NCBI GenBank assembly: GCA_036365515.1
Contig: CM070873.1
Location: 79,522,029-79,586,028, forward strand
Direction: 5' to 3'
Length of the DNA: 64,000 nucleotides
Source: Torymus aiolomorphi
Lineage: Eukaryota > Arthropoda > Insecta > Hymenoptera > Torymidae
The notes beneath the pieces were generated by a model. That model made no database searches. It was not told the DNA's origin and worked only from the letters and a program-made list of their open reading frames with translations. Shown here one piece after another: positions 23,243 to 33,972 of this stretch. The position numbers and the translations under genes are program-made. Position 1 is the stretch's first letter, and every line of letters begins with the position of its first letter.

Positions 23243-23520
23243 ATTCTGAAAAATGTTATTTTTATAGTTTTTCAATCACTTTTGTATAGGCATATTCTTA
23301 AGCGTTTCGATAAGAAAATCATAGAAATCGCGATGAGAAATTTAATAAATTATTTGAAATATATTATAAGAATAATTAAGTCATACTGTAAGTTTAACAA
23401 TAAAAAACATGAATTGAACTGTATATAAAAATTTAGATATTTATGATTAAATATGATTATACTCTACTATAAATGAAAATGATTTAAGGGTACAGTAACT
23501 GGCACACTTACCCTATGTGG

Positions 23521-24010
23521 TTAAAATTTCAAGAGATTATCTTCATTTGTTTTTTAGAAAAAAATTATTTTAGAAAAAATTTGCGTTTTCGTTGTCGCAC
23601 GATAACTACAGCAAAAATTATCCAATCGTCCTGAAATTTGGCACAGATGTAGCTTTTATATACCTTCAGATCGAGTTCGTTGCCCAAAAAAATCGGTCCA
23701 TTACGAAAAAAGATATTTGAGGTTAAAATTTTTTTTTTTAATTTTTTAATCAAATTCTCTCGGAGATTACTTGTTTTATCGACTTAAAATTTTAACCAGT
23801 TATTAAACTTATTGAAGACTATATTTGGTTAAAATTTCAAGAGATGATCTTCATTTGTTTTTTAGAAAAGAATTATTTTATAAAAAATTTTCCTTTTCGT
23901 TGTCGCACGATACAGCAAAATCGTCCTGAAATTTGGCACAGATGTAGCTTTTATATATCTTCAGATCAAGTTCGTTGCCCAAAAAAATCGGTCCATTAAG
24001 AAAAAAGATA
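23521..24010. repeat. Tandem duplication of about 290 bp inside repeat copy 2
   Basis: TTGGCACAGATGTAGCTTTTATAT and GTTCGTTGCCCAAAAAAATC occur twice, at about 23638 and 23930. The second unit preserves the empty target site of the 12.1 kb transposon. Confidence 0.85.
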
Positions 24011-24175
24011 TAACACACAGTTTAAGCTGAATCTGGACCCATGACCTTCTCCTACTTAGTCTAACCGTAGAAGATAAAGTATTAAATTTTAAATATTAGA
24101 AGTAAAAATTAATTAAAGGGATTAATAAATTAAGTTTGAGGAAGCTACGTGCCAATGAATTGGCAGTGGTTTTTT

Positions 24176-25406
24176 AACAGTTTATGGTAAACTCTTACCA
24201 AAACAGTCTTTAAAACTTTATAGAACAAAAATAGTTCCGCTAAGGCAAGAACTAAAAAATTATTAGAATATATAATAAGTAATACATATCTGAATTCTCT
24301 CCATCGCTGCTAAAATATTGTTCCTGTATGTTAACATCATAATTTCCTCAAATTTCCTTGTAAAAAGGAAAACTCAACAGAATACTGAATTTTTTGCTAC
24401 AGTATCTGCTCTCTTCGCTGCAGTCTGCGCAAAGCAGCGCTCTGAAGTTATAGTCAAGTGATACCGTTTCGGAGTCAGAATAATCGCGGCGGCAACGCTG
24501 AGCAGGGCACGGAGCAGAGCACAGAACCTATTGTACTTTCTCCCTTATAGCCGCCGCCACCGTCGTTCCCACCGTGCGATAGAGCTAGCTCTTTTTGACG
24601 CTGCTTGTGTCTGAAACTGCTGTCGAGATTTGAGGCAACGCTTTAACTGAAAATATGCACCACAAAGTATCTACTTTTCGTAGTTTAAAAAAGATTTTAT
24701 AAAAAGCGTCAATTTATCTGATAATTCTGCCATTGCTATTCACTGAGATTCGACGTGGAACTCAATTCCTCATACTTTTCATCCTTCTGTAAGGTGTGCA
24801 TTCGTGAAGAAATCATAAAGCCAAATTCATATGTGTATTGAATATATTTTGAAGGTCATAAACGTCGTAAAACTAGTTCAGCATTCTTAGTATTGAATTT
24901 TTTGCTATGATCACGTATTTAGGTTATCGACAAAATGCATCATACGACAATTTCATATTATTTATAGACTTCAAAATATTTTTTGAATTTTGGTTATGAA
25001 TATTTTTCGCCGTGCATACCTACAAAGGAATTAAAAACTATAAAGATAAATTGAATTCGATATCGAGCCGTGGTGAACAACAATGACAAAAATATCAAAG
25101 TTGACGCTTTTTAGAAAATACTTTCTTATACCATGAAAAATAGATACTTTGTGGTATATAGATTTAGGTTGGAGCGTTGCCTAAATCTCCATAATAGCTC
25201 CAGACAGAAACAGCATCACAAAGCGCTTGATAGCCCAGTGGACTAACGGCAACGTTCTGGTTATATCACTAATAAATGCTTTGGCCCCTTTCCAAAGGTA
25301 TATTTTGAAGTAAATTGTTAATAATTTGCAATTTAAGTTTCTTAAACTTAGTTTATCAATTATTACTACGATTAACGACTTATCCAAATTCACTTACCCT
25401 CCGTAT
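24176..25406. other. Spacer with a GC-richer segment at 24390-24640
   Basis: The 24390-24640 part is rich in GC with words such as GCCGCCGCCACCGTCGTTCC and could be a promoter or 5' UTR, but no coding exon is evident on either side. The phrase ATACCACAAAGTATCTA occurs inverted at 24658 and 25140, suggesting an inverted repeat of about 500 bp that flanks AT-rich sequence. Confidence 0.35.
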
Positions 25407-26132
25407 TTTTTACTCGAAATAAAAAACTAATTTTAAATTAAAAAAAAAATGAAGGTTGAATCGAATGCTATATAAATGAATATTTGGTTCCTTTTTCAAT
25501 AATTTTGTGATAAGAAATATTAAAAAAAACATGATATTTTCATTAAAATGTTGCTATTAAAATTTTTATTATTGGCATTTTAAGGAGGTGTGGGATACCG
25601 ACCTCTATTATGTGACCTACCGTACCGGCCGGACAGCAGTTATTCCTTATAACTCGATTATTTCTACGATTAACGACTTATCCAAATTCGCTTGCCCTCC
25701 GTAATGTGATTACCTATTGCTTGCCCTCTGTAATGTGATTACCTATTATTCTGCAAAGTTTTGAGTCAAAATTTCAAGGACACTTTTACTCAAAACTTTG
25801 CAGAATAATAGGTAATCACATTACGGAGGGCAAGCGAATTTGGATAATTCGTTAATCGTAGAAATAATCGAGTTATAACGAATAACTGCTGTCCGGCCGG
25901 TACGGTAGGTCGCATAATAGAGGTCGGTATCCCACACCTCCCTAAAATGCCAATAATGAAAATTGTAATAGCAATATTTCAATGAAAATATTATCATGTT
26001 TTTTAAATATTTCTTATCACAAAATTATTGAAAAAAGGAACCAAATATTCAATTATATAACATTTTATTCAACCTTCATTTTTTTTTAAATTTAAAATTA
26101 TTTTTTATTTCGAGTAAAAAATATTTCACGTT
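25407..26132. repeat. Long near-perfect palindrome (arms about 340 bp)
   Basis: Left arm from TATTTTTTACTCGAAATA to TTCTGCAAAGTTTTGAGT; the right arm is its inverse, ending TATTTCGAGTAAAAAATA. The apex is near 25780. Arms include GTGTGGGATACCGACCTC / GAGGTCGGTATCCCACAC and GTACCGGCCGGACAGCAG / CTGCTGTCCGGCCGGTAC. A short direct duplication (GCCCTC.GTAATGTGATTACCTATT) lies near the left tip. No coding region. Foldback element or recent inverted duplication. Confidence 0.9.
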
Positions 26133-26644
26133 GCAATTTTTCAGCATACGAATAACCAAGATCCGAATTAGAAAATTGAGCAAATCTCGTTTTTTAAAGT
26201 ACAGGCATGTAAAAAATTGAAATGCGGATTTTTCTGTGAAGAAATCAAATTTTCATCTTTATTAGTGTTATTAAAAATCCCAATAAACTGTTTTTTTTTT
26301 TTTTTTGCGAAAAGAAAAAGTTTGTAAATGTAATTTTCTGTTCAACTCGCCAGAACTTCGTTCAGATCAACTATTTCTTTCAAAAATTTTGACACAATAA
26401 ATTTTGGAGTATTAGAATTATTATAAACCATAGCGGAATAATAGAGATTGTTATTGAATCAAATAGCGAATTTTAAAACAATTTTTTTCGCTATTTTAAA
26501 TCTGTATTTTTAAATGCAAAAGTTGTGTAACGAATTTTCGAATTTTGCGATTTGATTCAAACTACTATATTCTTAAACACGTAAGGAAGTTTTCTGGAAA
26601 ATTCCAGTACTCTATGCATTGTTGCTAAATAGAATATTTCGTGA
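26133..26644. other. AT-rich spacer
   Basis: No gene or RNA feature recognised; poly-T run at 26290-26305. Confidence 0.4.
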
Positions 26645-27180
26645 TTGTTACGATAAATGCTGTTAAAGGCCGCGCGCCACGTAATCTAGGCGCCAGAGGG
26701 GTTCCCGTGGCCGATGGATGTCTACGCCTCCACCAAAGCTTTTTTACGCATTTTTGTCTGCTGATTCCGAATTTCGAAGATGGACAGTCGCCAGACTGTT
26801 AGTTTTTTTGTTCTTAACAATTTAATTGTTTAAATTTCTGCCAAATCAATACGATTAATTATAACTGAATCCTAACGGTATCAAACTAATAAATTGATCT
26901 AGAATTATGCTCGCTTTTTCAGTATTGAAAAATTTTTATTAGAACCCGAATTATTACAAATTTAGTGCAATTACTCGCGAATGCGAGCACGAGCGCGGAG
27001 CCGCGCGCAGCTCCGCACGCAGCGCAAATTAAACTGCGCAATCTGGTGGAGGTGTGGACATCCATCGGCCACGGGAACCCCCCTGGCGCTTCGACGTACA
27101 CGTGTGTCATACTACTGAAATTTTCCGCACATTTTATGTACCGTGGCGCGCGACCTTCAACAGCATTTATCGTAACAATT
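26645..27180. mobile_element. Foldback element upstream of the trypsin gene
   Basis: Ends GTTACGATAAATGCTGTTAAA and its inverse AACAGCATTTATCGTAAC, continuing into GGCCGCGCGCCACG and GGCCGATGGATGT / ACATCCATCGGCC. Inverted arms of about 100-150 bp around a less symmetrical centre. GC-rich arms contrast with the host DNA. No coding. It ends about 110 bp before the TATA box of the protease gene. Confidence 0.85.
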
Positions 27181-27290
27181 GCGAAATAATCAAGCTAATG
27201 ATAGCACAGAAGAAATAGTTGACTCCAAAACTTGTGTTTATTTTGTTTTTAATTTATAATTCTATTAATGATCATTTGATAAGATTGGTG

Positions 27291-27298
27291 TATATAAG
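27291..27298 (+). promoter_or_regulatory. TATA box of the trypsin-like gene
   Basis: TATATAAG, 33 bp before the ATG at 27331. A start site would be expected near 27320, giving a 5' UTR of only about 10 nt, similar to the layout at 39713-39720. Confidence 0.7.
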
Positions 27299-27330
27299 GG
27301 AGATTTTTTTCATTTTCGCTTATTGCAGTC

Positions 27331-29968
27331 ATGAAGGTTTTGTGTATTTTGTTGTGCATCGCTTTCGCGAGCGGCTTCTATATAGGTAAGATATTTTAAA
27401 TAATATGTTTTGTTGATTAAAATAAATTTTTCAATTACATATTATATTTCAATTTCTAATAGATAATAATGAAACACATGAAGAGAAAATTGTTGGAGGA
27501 GATTACGTTGGAATAACAGATGTACCATATCAGGTAAATAAATATCAACTAAATTTTGTAACATTCATTCCTTTGCAGTAATTTCTTTAATGTAACTGGT
27601 TAAAACATCCATAGATTATTGATAGATTTATTAATAGATTTATTTATTAATAGATTGTTAAATAAAATAGTCCATGAACAATATTAATAGACGTACATGC
27701 TTTATCGCATTATGTATTGAATAAATTTCATACAAAACAGTTTATAGAAATTTAAAAGTTTTTTAAAATAATTCAAGAAGATGTTGAATCTGATTAAAGC
27801 TCCTTATATCTTCTATATCAACATAATAATTTCAATATAAATCTTTAAGCCCATAGCTCTTAGGATAAAAGTATTTAAATTTGTTTTTAGGCTAGCTTGC
27901 TTTGGTTGGGAATAGATAACTTCTGCGGTGCAACTATTATACATGAATCTTGGGTTATAACTGCTTCACACTGTTTCGAGTAAGATTTCATTTAATTTTT
28001 ATAATTACATTAAGTATTTCTATATAATAGAACTTCTTACAAAAAATTAAATTAATCTCTTCATTGCAAAATAGAAATAGATCGCATATATCAGTACGAA
28101 CTGGCAGTGGATACAGAAGATCTTTTGGTAGAATACACAGAGTTGAAAAAATTATAATGCATGCGCATTTTGAGCCCAAAAGCAAAAACAATGACATTGC
28201 TTTAATCAAGGTAATTAAATATGTTTATTTGACCTGTGAATTACTTAGAAAGGATTTAGTATAGATATGATATCACTATTCACGACAATGTTGGTATTTC
28301 AATGTATGTACACTGAGAAAAATTTTTTGGAATAATTATGAGACGATTGGTTAAAATTACTATACTGTACGCGCAATCTGACCACAGACTGGTAAAAGTG
28401 ACCTATTTATTAGATTTCTAATAATTTTTACAGTTTGACTAAGAAAAACTACAAGAAAAGTATTGTAAAATTTAACATAAAAAAGTTGGAAAAATTATTA
28501 GACAGTATAGTAAAAATCACAAGTCATAAATTTTACCAGGCAACTGGCAAATATTCTTAGACTTTATAAGAATTTTTCCTATAGAGCTGACAGAATTTAC
28601 AAGACAGTATAGTAATTTTTACGATATATACATTATATGTGCAGCGCTGCGCATGCGCGCTATAAACTAAACACGAGGGCATGCGCGCTTAACTCGTCAT
28701 AACCTGCAATGATGTAGCCCTAACAACTAATTTAAAACGATATCATTTCAGTATAAATAACTTTAATTAACACTCGTATAATTAATTAATTAATTAATTC
28801 AAATAATTCTCTATGTATTCATTACAAAATTATTTTAAAAATACGTGAAGAACGAATTCACTTTAAGAGTGTCAGTATAATGTACCATATGTAGACGATT
28901 CGGATTATAAAGACGCAAGTGTACGCAGTGGCGCAGTCGGTAAGAAGTTCGCCTTTCAACTAAGAGACCCAGGTTCGATTCCCCGCCCCGGAGGTTTTTT
29001 TTCATCATAATATTTATTTATAATTTATTTCTTGATATGTATTCATATGCGTTCTCTTGTGGGAAAGTATATAACAATTGGCTAAAAATAATTTTTTTCT
29101 GTATTTTTCGGACATTCACAAAAATTACTATACTGGCTAATAAAAATTACTAGATGAACAGTCTGTGATCGGATTCTAAAACTAATATAGTAAAATTTCT
29201 CTAAGTTCTTTGTAAATATTCCAAAATTCTTCTCTCAGTGTAATAATAGTTTATAGCACGGTGTGATCCAAGTCCGCCTGAAGTCTCGCCTGTCCGTGAC
29301 TTAAGTAGTCGATTATTGCACCGTGTTTATCGCACTCGTTACGCTCGTGCGTTAATTTCACGTCGTGCAATAATGGACCACTTAAGGCACTAGTATCGTA
29401 ATATACTATCAGTATAAATTTTAATTTTTGATTAAGAACTAAGAACTTGTGAATAACACGAATATTTTCATTATATTTTTCATCCAGCTTGCAAAGCCTA
29501 TTGAAATTAATAATAAACAACAACCTATAGAACTTGCAAAGCCACATGATATTCCCAAAGAAGATGAATTGATGTGGATTTCTGGTTTTGGAAAGATAGG
29601 AGTAAGTTCTTATCCCTCACAGAGGTTTTCTTTTTTCAAGAATTTTATTAGTTAATTAAATTAACTATGTTTAGGAACATCTGAGACATTCTGATGCTTT
29701 GAAGGCTGCATACGTACCTGTAATGAATCAAAAAAATTGTGAAAGAGCTTACAGGTCACATCCCATAACAGATAATATGTTTTGTGCGGGCAATGGAGAC
29801 GCTGATGCGTGTTATGGTGATTCTGGTGGACCTGGTGTTATTCATGGTAAACTCTATGGAATCATTTCCACTGGTACACATTGTGGATCGAGAATATTTC
29901 CTGGAGTATACACTAGGGTGTACAAATACTATGATTGGATTGAAAAAAAAACTAGACTCAGATTCTAA
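27331..29968 (+). CDS. Trypsin-like serine protease, six exons
   Basis: Secreted S1 endopeptidase, intact. Exons 27331-27385, 27463-27533, 27891-27979, 28075-28210, 29488-29601, 29675-29968 join in phase at GT..AG sites to 252 residues. Residues 1-15 form a signal peptide (MKVLCILLCIAFASG), then a short propeptide ending in Lys27 before IVGG (residues 28-31), so activation is by trypsin-type cleavage. The catalytic triad is His69 (ITASHC), Asp112 (NNDIALI) and Ser205 (GDSGGP). Asp199, six residues before Ser205, corresponds to D189 and predicts cleavage after Lys/Arg. Six cysteines (54/70, 177/192, 201/..HCG) fit three disulfides. Intron 4 (28211-29487) is swollen by a MITE and a hairpin element; the other introns are 73-357 bp. 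Probably digestive or venom/haemolymph protease; which cannot be told from sequence. Confidence 0.95.
28311..29240. mobile_element. CACTGAGA MITE, copy 2, carrying a tRNA-like insert
   Basis: Ends CACTGAGAAAAATTTTTTGG and TTCTTCTCTCAGTG flanked by TA (28309-28310; 29241-29242). The outer parts share CCACAGACTG..AAA-type words with copy 1. A central block of about 470 bp (about 28621-29095) is foreign to copy 1 and holds the tRNA-like sequence. Lies in intron 4 of the trypsin gene. Confidence 0.8.
28922..29002 (+). ncRNA. tRNA-derived sequence (SINE head or tRNA pseudogene)
   Basis: A box TGGCGCAGTCGG (28929-28940) and B box GGTTCGATTCC (28972-28982) are well placed for RNA polymerase III, with T8 at 28995-29002 as terminator. 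The T stem has mismatches and the anticodon arm does not fold cleanly, so it is not a functional tRNA. Confidence 0.6.
29250..29405. mobile_element. Multi-hairpin element in trypsin intron 4
   Basis: GACTTAAGTAGTCGATTATTGCAC is inverted as GTGCAATAATGGACCACTTAAG, with apex GCACTCGTTACGCTCGTGC. Ends in CACTAGTATCGTAATATACTA. Architecture as in 2483-2668, but the arm sequence differs. Confidence 0.7.
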
Positions 29969-30004
29969 AATTTGTAAACCTAACTTAGTATAAAAAATAC
30001 TTGG

Positions 30005-30623
30005 GGTAGAAATAAAAAAACACTTTTCTCTTGACCGCAGTGAACTAATTTATTTTGAAGCCGACGTTTCGAGCACTTATGTATACTCCTTTTCAAGGCT
30101 ATATGCAATATAAATTACAATTTCGCTCTATGTTTTTTTGGACATATAAACGACAATCTAAAACATTTTAAATTAAGCTCTTACCAAACGTAAATAGTCG
30201 AAAAAATTACAATATGCGGGTTGAATGCTCGCGTCAAAACACATAGTCGTAGTCGAATTCTCGGAACGTTAAAGCGCTCGAGCGCGTGAGCCACGAGTTT
30301 ATATAGGTTGTTGCTTATGTCCTGGAGGGGGACAATCAGTGGAGGTGTTATAATAGAATGTTTATAGCAAATTTTTAAAAATGATATATCTGTTTTTCTA
30401 TTGATATTTTTATTAGTTGAAAAAATGTGTAGAATTTCTGAGAATTCCCGTTTGAATTTGTTTTTTTCAATGTCTAAAATTAATACATTTTGGAAATCAA
30501 AATTATGTTTAGTGCTTTTATTTACAGCCTTGAAAAGGAGCACACATATAAGTGCTCGAAACGTCGGCTTCAAAATAAGTTATTTCACTGCGGTCAAGAG
30601 AAAAGTGGTTTTTTATTTCTACC
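30005..30623. mobile_element. Foldback element just after the trypsin gene
   Basis: TAGAAATAAAAAAACACTTTT to CGACGTTTCGAGCACTTA on the left is inverted as TAAGTGCTCGAAACGTCG to AAAAGTGGTTTTTTATTTCTA on the right (arms about 95 bp). Each arm contains CTTGAAAAGG..GTGCTCGAAACGTCGGC, resembling the terminal motif of the Penelope-like elements farther right. The left end overlaps the only evident AATAAA of the trypsin gene. Confidence 0.75.
30011..30016 (+). terminator. Possible poly(A) signal of the trypsin-like gene
   Basis: AATAAA 43 bp after the stop codon, in the edge of the foldback element. It may have been supplied by that element. Confidence 0.45.
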
Positions 30624-30712
30624 TCAAATACCTCAACTGTGAACAATAAATTCTTACTGAATTATAAAAAATACTTGTTTTACGTGATAAAAATAAAATT
30701 TTGAACATAAAG

Positions 30713-31961
30713 AAAAAAAACCGCTGCCAATTCATTGGCACGTAGCTTCCTCAAAATAATTTTTTGATTCCTTTTATTAAATTAAAATTCGAAAAATAAA
30801 TTTTTCACGAAAAAAATTGGAAAAATTTTATGGAAAATATTAACTTGTAATTTTTTCATGGCTATTCATTGAGGTTCCATTTGCAATTTATTTGTTTGTG
30901 ATTTTAATTCTTATATGAATGGAGAACAATCTTCTTCAAGTTCTATTCTTGATCAAATTTTTCTTCTTCAAGTTCACTGTCAACGGCTTCTCGTCGTACA
31001 TTGGTTCGAAATAAAAAAATATTCTAAAGTTGTTCTTTGATTGTGTTTACCTCAAATATTTCTGAAATTTATGAACCAATCATTTTGCCAAAAGAACTCA
31101 TCCGAGAACTATCAATAATATACCTCTACAATGAATTTTGAAGCGAATAAGACAATTTTACTCTTGTAATAGTTGAACATATAAAACTCATTTTTTTTCA
31201 TTTTTCAATTTTTACGTATTTGTTAATAACAAAAGAACCGTTATAGCTAGAGAATTAATTTTTCTTAGAAAATATAGGTAATTTAATTCTCTTTTGAATG
31301 CCACCCACCTCATTTAGATACATAGAGCCGTTCTCGAGAAATTACGATTTAAAAAAAAATTGAAAAAAATTTTAACCTCAAATATCTCCGAAATTTATGG
31401 ATCAATCCTTTTGCCCAAAGAAGTCACTCGATTGGTATACAAAATCTACCCCTAGAAAGAATTTCAAAGTGATTAAGCCAATTTTACTATAGTTATTGAA
31501 CGACAAAAAAAAATCACTTTTTTTTATAAATTATTTTTTTTTCTCAAAAAATAATGAATAAAAAAACCTAAAAATTTAGTAAGTTATAGTACTTAATATC
31601 CTTTATAACCAAAAAAATATTCATGTTAATATCTTTTTTTAATTTCGAAATATAACCTATTTACAAAAAATTACGTTTTCATCAATAACTTATGACGAAA
31701 TATAGCTACCGACTTTTTTTTTTTTTTAAATTGTAGATAATTTTATCCTACATACAGAGAATTCATGATATATAAAGAATATTTGTTCTAAATATTAAAA
31801 AAATTGAAAATAAAAATTTTGAAAATTAAAAAATGGCTGTAAAAAAAAAATTAAATTTTACAAAAATAAAATATTGACCCCAATTGTGGAAGCAAAATCT
31901 AAAAAAATGATCACTCTCCCGTTAAAATCGGTCGAGTAGATCATGAGATATCAGCGTATAC

Positions 31962-32027
<66 letters not shown>

Positions 32028-32156
32028 CACACATCCATACGGACATTTTCTAAAAATAGTGTATTTCGATTCCAAATTTGCTAAATAACATTTCTAACAC
32101 ATTATCTCATAAACTTTTTTTTTTACTATCACAAAGCTTCCTCTAAGAGGAAGCAA
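30713..32156 (+). mobile_element. Hairpin-ended repeat, copy 4
   Basis: A end AACCGCTGCCAATTCATTGG at 30719 and B end ACAAAGCTTCCTCTAAGAGG AAGCAA ending at 32156. About 1.44 kb. (CA)n at 31963-32031 followed by ACATCCATACGGACATTTTC. No coding region. Confidence 0.88.
31963..32031. repeat. (CA)n microsatellite in repeat copy 4
   Basis: About 33 CA units with one interruption (CAACAC). Confidence 0.95.
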
Positions 32157-32903
32157 TAAGCGTGATTCTTCCTGCTAATAAAGTCACACGATTAAGTACT
32201 GAACGATTACTTCCAAAATAAGTATGTGGAAAATACACCAAAACTTTAAATTCAATTAGTTCAATTAGTAAAAAAAAAATTTCTTTTCGGGACACCAAAT
32301 CTACCTTCTGTATTTGATTTTTCTACTGCTATATATCATATCCAACAATTCCCACTTAGGGTGTAAAGTTATACTTTAGGCCCTTAATACGAAAACTACT
32401 ATTTAATAATCATCTTTCTACAAAAAAAACCTGTGTTAATTTTTGTTATGGTTGAAGATTGTTCTAAGATGTTCGAAACCAATACCTAACTCAAACTGAA
32501 CAAATTAGGAATGATATTTAAATTTCTCATTTAGAATAGTATTTACTACCAAGGGGAATAATTGTAACTTTCCCACAGAAAAGTCTTGACTATTTTAAAA
32601 TAGATACGATTTACGATTATTTTGTATGTTCAATATTATATATAATCTTAAAATTTGCACATCTATTTACTTGTTAGATTGCTTTAATGGACATAAAATC
32701 AAAAATCCGCGAAGGAGGGAGCCGAAGGAATAAACCTTTTCTTATGTACATACTTAAAATTCCATAGAACATGGACTTGTCCACACTACTTTATCAAGTA
32801 ATCACTTTAATCGGTCAGTTATTGTATTCTAGCATTATTGTTTATTTATTTACTTTATTTGGTCTTATCTACCGGATTGCAATAGAAGGATTCTAATTTA
32901 TTT
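32157..32903. other. AT-rich spacer, nothing recognised
   Basis: No open frame or RNA gene with supporting features. Confidence 0.4.
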
Positions 32904-33090
32904 TATACCACTCTAACCTCAAAATCACAACTTTGATATGATTTTTCGGCGCTCGTGGTATAAAATACCGTTCGAAACTAGTGCGTAAGTCGATTATTTA
33001 GGTGGTGTGACTTTTTCGCACTCGCTTCGCTCGTGCAAAAAGTCACACCAGCTAAATAATCGACTTCCCCACCCGTGTCGAAATGTACTA
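32904..33090 (+). mobile_element. 187-bp multi-hairpin MITE, copy 2
   Basis: Almost base-for-base identical to 2483-2668 and 36720-36906, with the same ends and the same CGCACTCGCTTCGCTCGTGC apex. High identity implies recent movement. Confidence 0.88.
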
Positions 33091-33446
33091 ATATGAATGA
33101 ATGCATGAATATATTATTAAGTGTGGATATTTTCTTTTACGTATTAATCTGCATCGTATTGATTGACTAGATAAGTATTTCTCTATCATTCAACTTATTT
33201 TTCGGAATATTTTATGTGCGATTTCTACAGCGATACAGATGTATGTGTATCGACAATGCATATTACCATGATTGTAATAGTTTTGTAAATACTGAAATAA
33301 AAAGCTATACTATTTAGCTTATCGTAATTTTTTCCTGATACTAGTCCTGGCTTGATATAAACCGATTTCAATAACTCTTAGTAACACTTGTGTTCACCTA
33401 ATATTATTTGATTTATGCTAATGTTCATAAGGCGGAACGTATAAAG

Positions 33447-33680
33447 AAAAGAAACCGCTACCAATTCATTGGCACTTAGCTTCCTCAAACTTAATTTTTT
33501 TATTCCATTATATAAAAACTATTAAATTTAAAAATTATATTGTAAACAATTATTAAATTTTAAAATTTTAACTTATTAAATTATTTTTTAAAAATGCATA
33601 ATTCCAAATTTGTTGAAATTTTCATGTTTATAATTTTTTATAATCTTATCAATTATTATAAATTTGCACAGAAGAACTAA
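33447..33680 (+). mobile_element. Hairpin-ended repeat, copy 5 (A-end fragment)
   Basis: AAACCGCTACCAATTCATTGGC ACTTAGCTTCCTCAAACTTAA matches the A end. No B end or microsatellite follows, so the copy is truncated. The 3' limit is approximate. Confidence 0.7.
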
Positions 33681-33972
33681 ACAGTATAAACTTAAGAGAA
33701 CGAAGCTATAATTTATTTCTGGTGATGTTCACCTGAATTTCGAGTGAAAATCACGTAAGATTTAGGTTTAATTCATCTGATTTTTCACCTAATTTTTCGT
33801 TGTGTAGCGCCAGCTGGCGAACTTCATTTTCAGTTACTGCACTTGTTTTGGTGAAAAATCACGTGAAAAATCAGGTGAATAATGATCGTAGTAGTATCGT
33901 AATATACTAATATGACCATACACATTTGTACACAGTTATATAGTGACATAAGTCATATATCTCCCTAAATAG
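33681..33972. other. Spacer downstream of THAP gene
   Basis: Contains a fragment GTAGTATCGTAATATACTAATATG matching the end of the 29250 hairpin element, and TCACGTGAAAAATCAGGTGA-type inverted words. Confidence 0.4.

Larger units (their letters stand above)
11414..23513. mobile_element. TA-flanked transposon with GGGTAAGTGTGCC ends
   Basis: Left end GGGTAAGTGTGCCAGTTACT; right end is its inverse, AGTAACTGGCACACTTACCC. TA flanks both sides (11412-11413; 23514-23515). The uninterrupted site exists nearby: GACTATATTTGGTTAAAATTT at 23817-23837. About 10.9 kb of the length is later insertions (11782-21309 and 21871-23242), leaving about 1.1 kb of original element without a transposase frame. A TA target fits the Tc1/mariner/pogo group; superfamily placement beyond that is inference. 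Confidence 0.85.
10261..24175 (-). mobile_element. Hairpin-ended repeat, copy 2, split by a 12.1 kb insertion
   Basis: The B end is at 10261-10284 (TTGCTTCCTTATAGAGGAAG) and the A end at 24138-24175 (GAGGAAGCTACGTGCCAATG AATTGGCAG). Internal sequence before 11412 continues after 23514: the left side ends CCAGTTATTACACTAATTTAAGACTA and the right begins TGTGGTTAAAATTTC, which are joined in the intact paralogous stretch at 23790-23835. A MITE (10333-10949) also sits inside. Without insertions this copy would be about 1.2-1.3 kb. Confidence 0.75.
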
